64,000 bases of DNA from the NCBI GenBank assembly GCA_030549495.1, contig JAUIRK010000105.1, positions 248,001-312,000 on the forward strand, in the 5' to 3' direction. Position numbers and translations under genes: made by a program. Source of the stretch: Nectonema munidae (Eukaryota; Nematomorpha; Nectonematoida; Nectonematidae). The number at the start of each line of letters is the position of its first letter. Within the stretch, counting starts at the first letter, position 1. Under the pieces are notes generated by a model. It was not told the origin of the DNA. It saw nothing but the letters and a program-made list of their open reading frames with translations, and did not search any database. Of this stretch, positions 22,520 through 33,519 are shown piece by piece.

Positions 22520-23935
22520 CATTTTAAAAAGCAGAAGTAAGCTTACATTGAGATTAGCTAGTATAAATCTAGGATCTCTAGTAGGAAAAAGTACAGAATG
22601 TGGAAACATGCTTAGTAGAGGGAACGTGTGAGTGATAAGATAATAGTTATGGAAGTAGCTGTTGAAGATTAGGTTGTAACTGTGCTATCTGTTTACGCAC
22701 CACAGAGCGGTCTGGAAATGGAAGAAAAAGAATCCTTTTATGTAAGTTTGAGTAGAGTGATGCTGAAGGTGCAAGGAAAGTGTGTCATTTTAAGTGACAT
22801 TAATGGGCATGTTTGAAAAGATTGTGACGTTTATGAAGATGTACATGGTGGTTTGGGCTTTGGAACAAGAAATGCTGACGGAGAAAGATTGCTGGATTTT
22901 GCTGATAGCTTCCAATTGAAGATTGCAAACACTTGGTCTAAGAAAAATGTGGAAAAATTAATTACCTATGAGTCCGGCGATCATAAAACAGTGATTGACT
23001 ATATTCTTGTTAGAAAAAATGAAAAAGTCAAAAACATTAAGACAATCCCAGGTGAAATGATATTGTCACAACATCGTCCTTTGACAATCGATTGTATAAT
23101 GAAAAATTAAGAAAGCAATCAAAAATTTAAAAGAAGCGTGATCAAGACATGGAAGTTGAAAGATGTCAAAGTAGCAGAAGCGATGATAGAAAGTGCTGAA
23201 AGTTGCGTTGACAAAAATGCTAAATGGGATGCAATCATGGTGGATGTATCAAAAATAATGAAAGAAGTTTGTGGAAAATCTAAAGAATGTGTAAAGAAAT
23301 CAACATGGTGGTGTAACCAAGAAAATGTCAAAAACGCGGTGAAAGAAAAGAAAAAATACCATTCATCGAGAAGGGAAAGAACTGAAGAAACCAGGAAGTT
23401 GTATGTGTTTCATAGGAACAGAGCCAAGAATGTGATTGCAAAACGATGCACGATGAAGCTACCGAAGAAGCAAAACAGATTGAACAGATGAAAGTGAAAA
23501 AAATGATGAGACATGTGTTCCGCATGGCCAGAATAAGCGCCATAAACAAGAGAGACGTTGTAGGAAATCCGTGCATGAAAGATCGAATCGGTGAATTGAA
23601 CCTACGCTTGTCTGATGATTACAAGAGTGCTATAATTACAGGAGCATCAAGTTGATCGAGCATTCAATGAAAGTGATAAGAAGAGTTTTTGAGGAAAGAA
23701 TTAGAAACAGAGTGAATACCAGTCATATTCAAATGGAGTTCATGCCCGATAAAAGTATAACTACACGTTTCCAATTAGTAGACTGATTTGGACTAGTAGA
23801 TTGAAGAGTTGAATCAGAAACTAAGAATCTTTCTTTTGATTTTTGTCAATGGTAGTTGTTTATACCTAGGTGGAGTGTATTAGGGCTTCGTCAATGAAAA
23901 GACACTCATGATACCCTACCAACTTACCTTTACAC
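22520..23935 (+). mobile_element. RTE-like LINE fragment (endonuclease, RT start, 3' tail)
   Basis: APE-type endonuclease pieces in order: LGSLVGKSTE near 22570, VSVYAPQSGLEMEEKESFY near 22690, a GKCVILSDINGHV near 22780, then 22850-23108 with GFGTRNADGERLLDFADSF and ITYESGDHKTVIDYILVRK. It continues as a linker (23138-23650) and an RT start (LIEHSMKVIRRVFEERIRNR, near 23655). The copy then jumps to a 3' tail (gtcaatgaaaagacactcat ... accctaccaacttacct, 23890-23930). The endonuclease resembles the craniofacial development protein 2/BovB type. Same family as 16540-17820 and 49345-51600. Internally deleted and with several frame breaks. Confidence 0.8.
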
Positions 23936-24693
23936 TCGTCAGTAAATATTTTATAATTAATAATAAATTGAAGAAAAAATTAAAAATCTGGATAAGATTT
24001 TTTAATGCATGAATTGCTGTGCTGGTAAAAGTTTTATTTTTTAAATATTTATATTCTCATCTAATTTAATTTTTTAGCTTTTTAGGAGATGACAATTTGA
24101 ATAAATTATAGGAGAAATAAAAATAATTGTTCACAACAAACTATATACTTTCCCACATACAAAAATTTGCTTACGTTCATTAAAAGTATTACGATCTTTG
24201 TAAAAGACGTTATGAAGAGATGCTTTAACGTTTTCTAATAAATATATAATATATATATATAGATAATGGATCGTCTAACAAATTAAATCCCCATCTTAAT
24301 TGTGTGATAAAAAGCTTGTAATTGTTTCAAACACCCAAAAGAATCCTTGTAAATGAAGGTTTAGATTATGTAACATTTCGGTAGTGCCTTAAAAAGGAAG
24401 AAGTCATTTTTAAAAGTCTATGCTTTGCTCTTTTCTTCAACTACTGATGCCTGATATCTCTTCATGGTGGATGAGCTACTCAACCAGCCGTCTCATCCTT
24501 GACAAATACTGCTCTCTGCCATTTTTTCTTTACCTGTTTTCAATTCACGCTGATTTAATCCTTGTGGTCTATTGAAATTATTTCATGTTCATCAAGCTAT
24601 GCTAGTTAGGTATATCATGATCAACGCATTTTTGAAAAGAAAGAAAGCCAGTGTTATGTCATCTACAAGCATTAGCTCTGTTACCCTAACCTA

Positions 24694-25200
24694 GTGATTC
24701 TCAACGTGGGATCCACGCCCCACGGGCAAAGTATTTTTGTGGGGCATAGAGTAAAATTTGGTCTTTTCATGTAGACATGGTTTCTATAACAAAATAGTTT
24801 TTTATATTTGACATTTCCTTGCTGATTTTTTATTTTTTTTTATTTCAGACAATAAACTGGTACAAAAAATAAGAAGTAAAAAAAGTTGATCGATATTCAG
24901 AAGAATTTTTAAAATTTCGATTTATACCTGCTCTTCTCGATAAAAAATACCCTTTTGTCTTTAATGTCAGCAATGCTTGACAAATGAATCACTGAAACGA
25001 GGACGTCTTGATTTGCACTTGAAGACAATGGATGGTGCTCCTGTTATGATGGGAAAGAGAAATGCTTGATTAAAATTAATGAAAGAAGAAACCCCAAAAT
25101 GGTTCTGCTGTTTTCTCTTATTCATAGAGAAAACCATTAAAAATAACATGGTTGAAAAAAAGTAAAGTTACTGAGAGACTGCCATGATCGGTATTTAAAA
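24694..25200 (+). mobile_element. hAT fragment (ZBED5-like, N-terminal part)
   Basis: A hAT-like terminal sequence tagtgattctcaacgtggg begins near 24694. It is followed at 24890-25010 by a decayed BED-domain start (YSEEFLKFRFIPALLDKKYP), which in ZBED5-like hAT transposases precedes the first Cys pair. No catalytic region or right end follows, so this is a truncated copy of a second Charlie-like family, distinct from 8185-10820. Confidence 0.6.
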
Positions 25201-26568
25201 AAGATTCTAAAGAAATTGATTTTCCAATTTTTTGTTGTTGGTTGATATTTCAGAAGTTTCACTTCAATACGAAGAACTTCCAGAAATGCAAAATGATGAA
25301 TTTGTTAAATCACTCTTTGATATAAAAAAATAATGGCATGGCTTTGTAATGAAACACTTTTGCAAGAAATTTGTTGCTACCATTCCCATCTTCATATTTG
25401 GTGGAATGTGGTTGCATATTACTAAGCGAGGAGATTTAAGACACAAATTGGCACCTGACATAAAGTCCATCTGTAGCAGGCATAGCGTACAAGTATGTCA
25501 TTAACGATTACTTTATGATCGGGTGACGGTTTTCCAATGCTCTTGAAAGGTTTATAACTCGTTATTTCATTGTTCGCATAAAAAAATGTAAAATAAATTC
25601 TTTTCTTTGTTTGTATTTTTTTCATTTTGAGTATTTTGAGAAAATTTAAAGTTTGTTCACGTAAAATAATATCAACTTTAGAATGAGTAAAAATGCATGT
25701 TGCTAAGATAAGATCAATGAATATCCAGTTAAATTGTCAGGCTTTTCAAGATACATATCAGCGGGGAATGTTTCAAAAATCTTAGACATGCGCATAAAGC
25801 ACTTTTGATATGTAAACTACATATATGAATTAATGTACCGAACACTGTGTGCGCGTTTTAGTATGGACTAGTTTTTGGGCGTATGGTGTCGAGGTGAGTG
25901 TTACGTGATATACGTAAGAGCAGAATTTGATGTAATCATAAACACACGACTATGACGTATCATATCATACTTGAAAGGATGTCAATAAAATCAACTCAAA
26001 ATTCACTCCAGAGAATTTTCGTTTGTCAGGGAAGCTGAGCTATAACTATTGTGTATATCGAATTGATTGAAAGCATGAATAAGTATTTGATTCACCCGTG
26101 CGTAAAAAGGGTAGCATTCATTCAATCAAAAGGTCTTCAAATGAGGAATAGTTTTCAGCGTCTTTTATTTCTTTCAACTTTAACCATTTCACTTTTCTTT
26201 GTCTCTGTCTTCTCTCTGTGTATATTTTTTGGTTTTCTTTTTGTTATATACAGTTCTCTCGCGTTATATCGCCAACTTTGGGAGCGGCAGAAAATTGTTG
26301 TTATAGCGAGGGTCGCTGTTAATCACAGGAGACATAATGCAAGCATTTTGCTATGTCTTATTGCAAGTTGCATTCTGTCATCTTCCTTTAAACAAATCAA
26401 AAGTGGACTTTGAAGTTGGTCAGTCTGTCTCGAACAATGTAGACCGGTGTGTTGTCCATAATCACGAGAATGTGTCAGGAGTCTTATCTAAGTCAACTAG
26501 ATAGGTGTGGAAAACAATGGATAACATCCCGTTTTTCTAGTAGTTAACGCGTCCAATGACTACGGGTT
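25201..26568. other. Non-coding DNA with one Tigger-like end
   Basis: No coding region supported. At 26250-26275 a TA followed by cagttctctcgcgttatatc resembles a pogo/Tigger terminus, with gttatagcgaggg inverted about 60 bases on, but a matching right end is not visible. Confidence 0.4.
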
Positions 26569-26703
26569 TTAGCTTTTTTTACTCTTGGCTTTGCAGGCAA
26601 GTGCTACTGTGATTCGGTCTTTGAGTTTTTTGATGTTTTTGGTCTGGAGGTGGTCAGTGATTTGTTGGATAGTGGGGGAGAGGGGGGGAGAAGAAGAGGC
26701 CAT
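26569..26703 (-). CDS. Small unidentified ORF, possible host micro-gene or first exon
   Basis: Minus-strand ATG at 26703 in the context gagaATGG, 44 codons to TAA at 26569. The start reads MASSSPPLSPTIQQITDHLQ and the end KAKSKKS, so it is Ser/Pro-rich then Lys-rich. I do not recognise it. It lies in a local GC-rich island like other host exons here, just downstream (in its own direction) of a perfect CRE palindrome at 26746-26753. An overlapping + strand frame (26585-26782) is less convincing. It could be the first coding exon of a longer gene or chance. Confidence 0.3.
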   Translation of the reverse strand: MASSSPPLSPTIQQITDHLQTKNIKKLKDRITVALACKAKSKKS

Positions 26704-26745
26704 TCTCGCCTATGTTGAATATGGTGCGTTGGTCGCAATCTTTCA

Positions 26746-26753
26746 TGACGTCA
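26746..26753. promoter_or_regulatory. Perfect CRE palindrome (TGACGTCA)
   Basis: The 8-base full consensus for CREB/ATF dimers stands 43 bases upstream of the minus-strand ATG at 26703, in a GC-rich island in otherwise AT-rich DNA. This spacing is typical for functional CREs close to a transcription start. Function is an inference. Confidence 0.4.
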
Positions 26754-27277
26754 GTGGCTCCGTGGAGTTCGTCGGTCGGTAAAGTGCAGCCGATCTACTC
26801 CATCGATTTTCCCGATAACGATCTCGCATTTAAAGGGACAGCGCACACGCGAATGAACAACTCGAGCCTCGGCATTGCGTGGTTATGACATGGCGGCGAA
26901 AAAATGTGAGTGGCCTTGACGATAAGTTGAGCGAAATAGCACATAATATATATGTGTTCAAATTCTGTTACTCGCAAGGTTGGAATAAGCGAATATATAT
27001 AGAATGTAAATACTACAAATGAGAAGGTTAGGTGTGTCCAGTAAACAAGGTATATCATGTAATCAATAAGATAACATGCAAACTATGAAATGTAATTACC
27101 AAAGTAATGAAGTTACCATGACAGGTGTAGCGATAAAGACATAACTTTTCTTTTTTTTCTCTTGAATAGATCCACTATTTTTTGCTTTAGTTGGATAAAT
27201 TTTAGAGCTTGATTACATATTTCAAATTGTAGAATTAAGATCCCACAATTTACTATATCGTGTTCTTGATTTTGCAG

Positions 27278-27484
27278 CCTCCTTTCGGCGCGGAGGAAGA
27301 AAATAATTGCACTCTCTCCTCAACATACATCATCAAAAACGATCCCGTAATTTCCTCACAGTCACCGCCGAGCAAGGAGAACAAAAAAGATGCCTCTCCC
27401 TTCCTTCATTCCTCTTCTTTTGTGTCGAGCACGACGAACGCCGCATTCAAAGCCGCATTTGGCAACCACATCCAAGCTCCGCAG
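27278..27484 (+). CDS. Candidate further exon, phase-compatible with the USF-like gene
   Basis: Acceptor attttgcag|cctcct and donor ccgcag|gttcac bracket 207 bases (69 codons) entering and leaving in phase 0. That fits the donor at 19583. The peptide begins PPFGAEEENNCTLSSTYIIK and continues Ser/Pro-rich to FGNHIQAPQ, in composition like the exon at 19210-19583. GC-rich codons mark it as host coding DNA. If joined, the intron is 7.7 kb and carries hAT, SINE and LINE fragments. The frame also runs on without splicing to a stop at 27676, so this could be a terminal exon or a separate gene. Confidence 0.45.
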
Positions 27485-27749
27485 GTTCACGATCTCCCTC
27501 TTTTCTTATTCAGTGTTCGTTTCGCACTCTTAAAGAGGTCAGCATTCATCTGTGCCTTGCTACGTGAAGTGCGGATGCACACAATGCCGCCACTCAATTG
27601 GGGCTGTCCAATTTTTTTCCTCACGCACTGCATTTCATCTTCTTACAGAGTATTGCTCGAAATAAACACTCGCTAAGTTTAAAATATCACAAAACCTGCA
27701 TACATCTCATACCAAAAAATTGAAATAAGGAAAAACGTACAAATTTTTA

Positions 27750-28372
27750 TCATTGACATCAAAAATCTTTCTTGGACTTTTTGTGGATTTATTTTTGGCA
27801 ATCCATCTTCACATTTAAGTCCTTCATTGAGTGACTTGAGCTACCAAATGATTAATTTTTCTTTGAAAGTCTCTTTTAAACGTTCCACGATTCTATCTAA
27901 AATATAGTCCTCATCGCGCCTAAGTACGTATTCATGAGATTCATCGGCAACTATTTTATTTAAAAATTGCAAGAAAGCTAGAGACGAATAACTTGCCGAT
28001 TTAATACCAAATGTGTCATCTTTGAGGTAACGCGCTTTAAATCTTCACGTCTGCAGCTTCCAAATTTTTCACCGATACGCCTAAGAAGTGTCCCTTCAAG
28101 CATTGTGCACTAATCTAATTTTGCTACTTCAACATGGAAGGAGAAGGAGTCCAACTTTAAATCGCGCCTTTCCTTGACATTCGAAATAGCAACTTTTGCA
28201 CTCTTTCGAGAACACGAAGTTGAATGAAGGCGTGCTTTGCGAGGGCGCTTTTCCCAATCCCAATCTATTTTTGAGCCATCAGTCTTTCTCTAAGTGTGTG
28301 GCAAACGTAGTTTCCATTGTTCGCTAATTTTTTCCTTCTACGCTAAAATCTCTTGCCAGCATCCATCCTGTG
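27750..28372 (-). pseudogene. Decayed unidentified coding region
   Basis: On the minus strand a protein-like reading continues for about 600 bases across a few stops and frame changes. Clear stretches: DWEKRPRKARLHSTSCSRKS near 28240, LDSFSFHVEVAKLD near 28140, LRRIGEKFGSCRREDLKRV near 28060, and DDTFGIKSASYSSLAFLQFL followed by DEDYILDRIVERLKETFKEKL (28020-27860). An acceptor-like tttcacag precedes it at about 28373. I do not recognise the family. Composition looks like a real, once-selected protein rather than transposon filler; it may be a pseudogene copy of a host gene. Confidence 0.4.
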
Positions 28373-28989
28373 AAATGTTGACTAAAACTAAAATGCAAAT
28401 ATAAAGTGGCCTTTGAAACAGCTAAAAATATGAAAAAGAAGAAGAAGAAGAAGAAATTTATTACAACATCAAAATATTCTAGTAGCGTAAAATTTGACTG
28501 TCTCCATCACTATCCGTTAATTTAGTATAATCTAGGAATCCATACAACGAGTTTAAATGCCAGATTAGGGAGAAAAATAATTTCTGAAGGTGTGACTTTG
28601 AGGTTGGCAATAGAAAAAAGCCAGAAGTAAAGCATTATAATAGATGAGAGAGAGAGTTTCAAGTTCAAAAATTTGCCTTTGATCTTTTGCCTATTATTTA
28701 TAAAATGGTGAAACTTCTCTAGTACTCTGGATAGTTTTTCTAATTGTGTTTGATGATTAGAGCGTCATAACAAGTTGGCATATAACATGTGAATATACAT
28801 GGCTATGATACCGAAGTTTTCTTGTTCTGGAAGCTAAGTAGGTTCTCAGTTTTTTCAAACTGAATTATTTATGTGAGTCTTGAAAGAAAAGTTTTCGGAT
28901 AGAGTTACTCCTCATATTTATAAGTTTTCACTCTTTTCAGCAGAACACCATCCAGATGAAAAATAGGAGTGTATAGTTTTACAGGTCTT
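28373..28989. other. Non-coding, no feature seen
   Basis: Contains a short (agaagaaga) simple repeat near 28435-28455 and nothing else I can support. Confidence 0.4.
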
Positions 28990-29770
28990 TTGGATATTAA
29001 CATGAAGCTACTTTTGTTGTAATAGCACCATTCTGAGATCAAGTTATTAGTATTGAATTGAACATAAGAGTGACATCGTATGCGTACATGATCATTTTCC
29101 CTCCTTTTTTCAGACTTTTGTGAATATCATTTATGTAAATCGAGGATAAAAGTGGCCCTAATATGGAACCTTGAGGCACACCTATTTGGTGTAATAAGTT
29201 TGAGAACATAAAGGAATAAAATTCATTCTAGCATTCAAGAAATCTTCCATTAAAGTGTAAAAATTTTCTCGGATACCTGACTTATAAAGTTTATATAATA
29301 AAATCCTATGCTTGGCACCATCAAAAGCCTTAGTAAAATCTAAGAAAAACATATTAAATACTCATCTTTTTCATATGCTGAAGCTACCGATTGCGAAAGT
29401 TCAAAAATGGCATCAGAGGTGGACTTATTCGGACGGAAGCCAAATTGAAGTTTATAAAAAAAACTATTTTTTCTAGATACTTTATTAATTTTGTGTACAG
29501 ATGACTTTTTCGAAAACCTTGGCAAAACTCGACAAAGAGAAATCGGCCTATACGAATCAAATGAACTGGGTTGTTTTCTTTAAAGTTATCCTTAAAATTG
29601 CCGCAACACAAAAGCATTAGCAAGCTTTCTTTCCAGGTTACTAGTAGTTACACAAGCTGCAATTAACCGATTCACTTCATAATTGTAGCTCTAAATCTCC
29701 TCATCTAAATCCAGTATTAAGCCAACTCTTTTGCCTGTACTTCTAAAAACACTCCCCAGAGGACCGAATT
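28990..29770 (-). mobile_element. APE-type LINE fragment (reverse transcriptase)
   Basis: Minus strand. Around 29560-29340 it shows LQFGFRPNKSTSDAIFELSQ, then FLDFTKAFDGAKHRILLYKL (29345-29290), then [12 protein letters not shown] and [14 protein letters not shown] residues (29170-29085), and a YAYDVTLMF box near 29080 where active enzymes have YADD. This order is the palm of a Jockey/CR1-like RT. Frames change several times and neither end is present. It is a different lineage from the RTE-like copies and from the LINE at 56430. Confidence 0.75.
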
Positions 29771-32700
29771 GTCCTAGTACCAAACGTTCCGCTATTCGTG
29801 TGTATTTTTTAGAACGTCTTGTTATTGTGTTGGATTTACAAGTCTTTTTTGCTTTCCAAAAAAATCGATATTTGTCAAATTTTTTAAGAATCCATTATTC
29901 CCTTGGTTAGTTTTATGGTTTTGTAAAAAACAAAAATGAAAATCTCTTTATATATAAACATGATCAACTATATTTGCTTTGTTAATCTTAGTAAAATATA
30001 ATAGAAATGAGAATTCATGTGTTTTGCCGAAGTATTTATGCGAAATTACAAAAATAGTTGAGAGTTTCAAAATATTTCCTCGTCTTTTACTATTTTTAAC
30101 TATTTTAGATAATGATCTTTTTGCGAGTCCAATAATGTCCAGACAGTTCTGTTTATTTGAGGATTCAAAAATGAATTTTTAATGAAAATGTAAATTCAGA
30201 AAAATCCTTTTTATTTATTTTTAATATGTCTTGGGCTTTTTTAGAAGTAGCTCTTTCAAAGATATCCCATTTTTCAACGTCCTGATTTTACAAATGGTAT
30301 ACGGGGATGTTTTATATACCTAACTGTTTATTATGGTAGTTAATGTTTTATAATGTTGTCATCAGAGAATAAATTTCAAATGACATACTCTAGTAAATGT
30401 AGATGGTGTTCATTTAGTGCGTGAATTTACGAGTGTTTCTCTGCCATGTTCAACCCTAAAGTTGAGAGCAGTGATGTGACTTGTTCTTTATTTTAGAACT
30501 GATGAAATCGCGTCCTCTCCGAGGGGGAGAAGTTTTTGTTCCTCCATTTCTCTCAATCTCCAACCCTCCTTTCTCTTTGAAAGTTGATCAAGAAAAGTTA
30601 ATATATTTTCAGAAGAGTTCCCAATCAGCATACTGGTGTACAATTTCATTTTGAATGCAAGTGTTTATTTTATTTTTCGTAGCACATGAAGGAGCTTTTT
30701 CTCGAATAAACGACACAAAATCTTTTTCACTCTTTTCCAGTCCTTTCTCACTCGCAGGCGACTTGAAGTCCGCTACCTGATTTATTAAGACTCACCACAA
30801 TACTCTCCAAGAACATTTATTCCCCACTGATTACTTTTTGTGTTCTCCCATTTTCATTTATTTACCCACATTCTACCCCACTTAAAATGCAACAACCTTT
30901 CCGGCTCTTTTATCTAAGTGATTATTATCTTTTTTAATTTAAGTTTGAAAGAGATGCAGCTTTTTAAATGATTGTTTTTGATATGTTTTTTACAAAACAA
31001 TATGCTTTCTTTTGACCATTGAAAGATTTGGACGTATCCTTATTATTTGAAAATCTGAGTGATCAAATCTAGACTAGAGATATATCGCATATTCGCAAAA
31101 TTTTTACATCTTAACATCCTAGGATCATTTAAGTTTCAACATCCGCAATTTTCAGACATTTTTATTTCCGATTTTTCAATTTTTACTTTATCCAAAATTT
31201 TTATAAGAACGTCTTGACATTATGCAATTGAACATTATTAAAATATGATGAATGTTGTCAGCGTAAAAACACAGTGCACAGCTTCACTTCTCTTTTCGAT
31301 TTGTGTATACACTATATATATTATCAATTAATAACTCCCAGTTTCTCTCGTATTCATGATAATGAACCCATAATAAATTATGCTGAAACAACTATTTGTC
31401 TTATGATAAAATGTCTGTGAAACTAAAAAGGTATATTTAAAAGCACACAATTATATATAGCAGAAGCGAGAATAATAATAAAAATATGTTCTTTTTTTAA
31501 ATCAAAGTATATGCTTGCTTTTTTGACATCTCTGCTAAATTTTAACCTGATTTTACCTGTCCCTAGAATTAATCACTCACTATATAGTGCTTTTTAGTCA
31601 GATACATTTTTTAATTTTCTTTAAAACTTTCTTGATTTGAAATGTTTTATTTTACTTTTTCGATTTTTTTTAATTCTTTATCTAATAAAACAACATGCTT
31701 TTTGACATGAGCATCATCTTTGGTAGAGATTCTTTCATTTCTCCAAATTTCAATAACTTTCTTGGATGATTCAGAATAAGTTTTTTAAAAAATATCTTAA
31801 TAAAACAGACATTTTGAGCAAGTAGAAAACAAAGCTCTAACGTCTTAATATTTTTATATATGTTATTCAATATATTTAGTACAAAAAACAAACAAGTGTG
31901 ATTGATCTATAAAAAAAAATTTCGAAGCTGCTAACCCAAGTAATCATGGCAACTCGCACGCTCCAATTTTAAGCGCTTTTAAAATAAACGTTTGCTTTGT
32001 AGTTAGAAAAGAGTAAAGCCTCAGTTTTTCCATTGTTGATAAAAATTTACAAGATAATTTAGTCTTCTTTTTATTTTTCATATTTGCAAAAAAAGGAAAT
32101 TTGAAGTCAAAATTTAAATAAAAGTGGAAACTTCATGACAATTAAAAAATGTATGTGTCTGTAGAGGAGGCAAAATTTATGTAATTTTCAAAAACGATGA
32201 TAAATTTTTAGAATTTTCAAAATCATCACCTACAAAACTATGATATATATGCGAGTATTAAAAATTCAAAAACCCCCTGGCGTGTGTGCTTGTGCTCTCT
32301 TCTACAGAAGGCCGACCAAGGAATTTTAAAAATAAGATATAGACTTTCCATCCTTTTTTACAAACCAATAACAATTCAAATTTCTCACCAAAAGTGGTTA
32401 CCCACAGAGACGCACCCCTAATCAATAGTCTTTGAAATATGATTTACCTAATTCTGTTATCATAACTTTCTTAGGAAGTCAAAATTTTAATAAGACTTAG
32501 GAATGCTGACCTTTTAGGGGGAGCGGAAAAAACCTCCTTACGGAAGATTTACTAATACTATAATAGAGGAATTTTATTGCATGCAATGATTGAACATTTA
32601 TCGAAGTGTGTTAAAATTTAAAAACTTCTAATATCTAAATAATTAGATTAATGCAAATTTCGATTTGAAAAATCATCATCAAAAGAACATAAATTGGTAA

Positions 32701-33519
32701 GCTGAAGTTCATAGTGTTATCAAAGAACATTTTTGGAGGTGACTCAAAATTAACCATTAAAATGACAAGAAAATTTTCGATGAAAATTAACCTATATTTT
32801 GATAATGTTTAGATTAAAAAAGTTTAATATCAAGCCAAATTTCAAATATGTAAAAAATATGAGAATGACGCGAGTCTCGTTAAGTTGTCTGAGCAAAAGG
32901 CGAGTATACTTCTTCCAAGTTTTTACGAGACCTAAGCGCAACTAAAATACTCCACCCCGTCATTTATACGGTTAATCGCTTGCATAGTGAGTGCTGTGGC
33001 ATTTTACGTGTGTAAACAGGTCAAAGGGCTGGCTTGCAATGTCGTCGCATTTCATCCACTTGACATGCTAAAACTTAAATACCCGAAAGTCAGTGATTGA
33101 CATATCTGTTTGTTGTTGGCAATTCAACGTTTCACTTTGGTGTGGTAAATCGAGATAAAGGATGGAACGCGGGCATCGGTCTTCGATGGATGCGTTTGAA
33201 TAGGAGGGGGAGCACCACATGAAAGCATCTCTGCATTTTGCTCTGATCTCTCAAAAGTAGGAAGGCAGAAAAAGAAGATTGGAGGAGTTAATTGGATGAA
33301 ATTATCTGATTTCAAGAGCAGCGCTTTTGGCAAAGCACAAATCGCGCTTTAATCGCCGTGTAGAGAAAGGAGGTAGATAGGATAATTGCGCTACTAAACG
33401 CTATTTGCGCATTAGATATGCAAGGCGCGCAATTACGCTCTTCACCAAATAATGAGGCCTCACTTCCTTGAGTGATATCGTTAGCTCTTCTTTTCGGCAC
33501 TCCCCGCCAAAGTGTGCGC
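29771..33519. other. Long gene-poor interval before the receptor gene
   Basis: AT-rich, no coding region supported. A small GC-richer patch at 30490-30645 follows an acceptor-like ttctttattttag and opens with MKSRPLRGGEVFVPPFLSIS. Its phases do not fit the exon at 27278-27484, so it is not called. 33100-33519 is GC-richer and probably holds the promoter or 5' leader of the receptor gene, but no clear TATA or initiator can be chosen. Confidence 0.4.

Noticed and set aside
26253-26345. Second Tigger-type MITE
   Set aside because: Only one plausible end and one inner inverted motif; no right end or TA partner found.
30490-30645. Possible 3' exon of the USF-like gene (MKSRPLRGGEVF frame)
   Set aside because: Splice phase does not fit the donor at 27484, and no homology supports it.
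30700-30782. Possible terminal exon after cactcttttccag
   Set aside because: Only about a dozen codons, phase mismatch with the preceding candidate, no polyadenylation signal close by.
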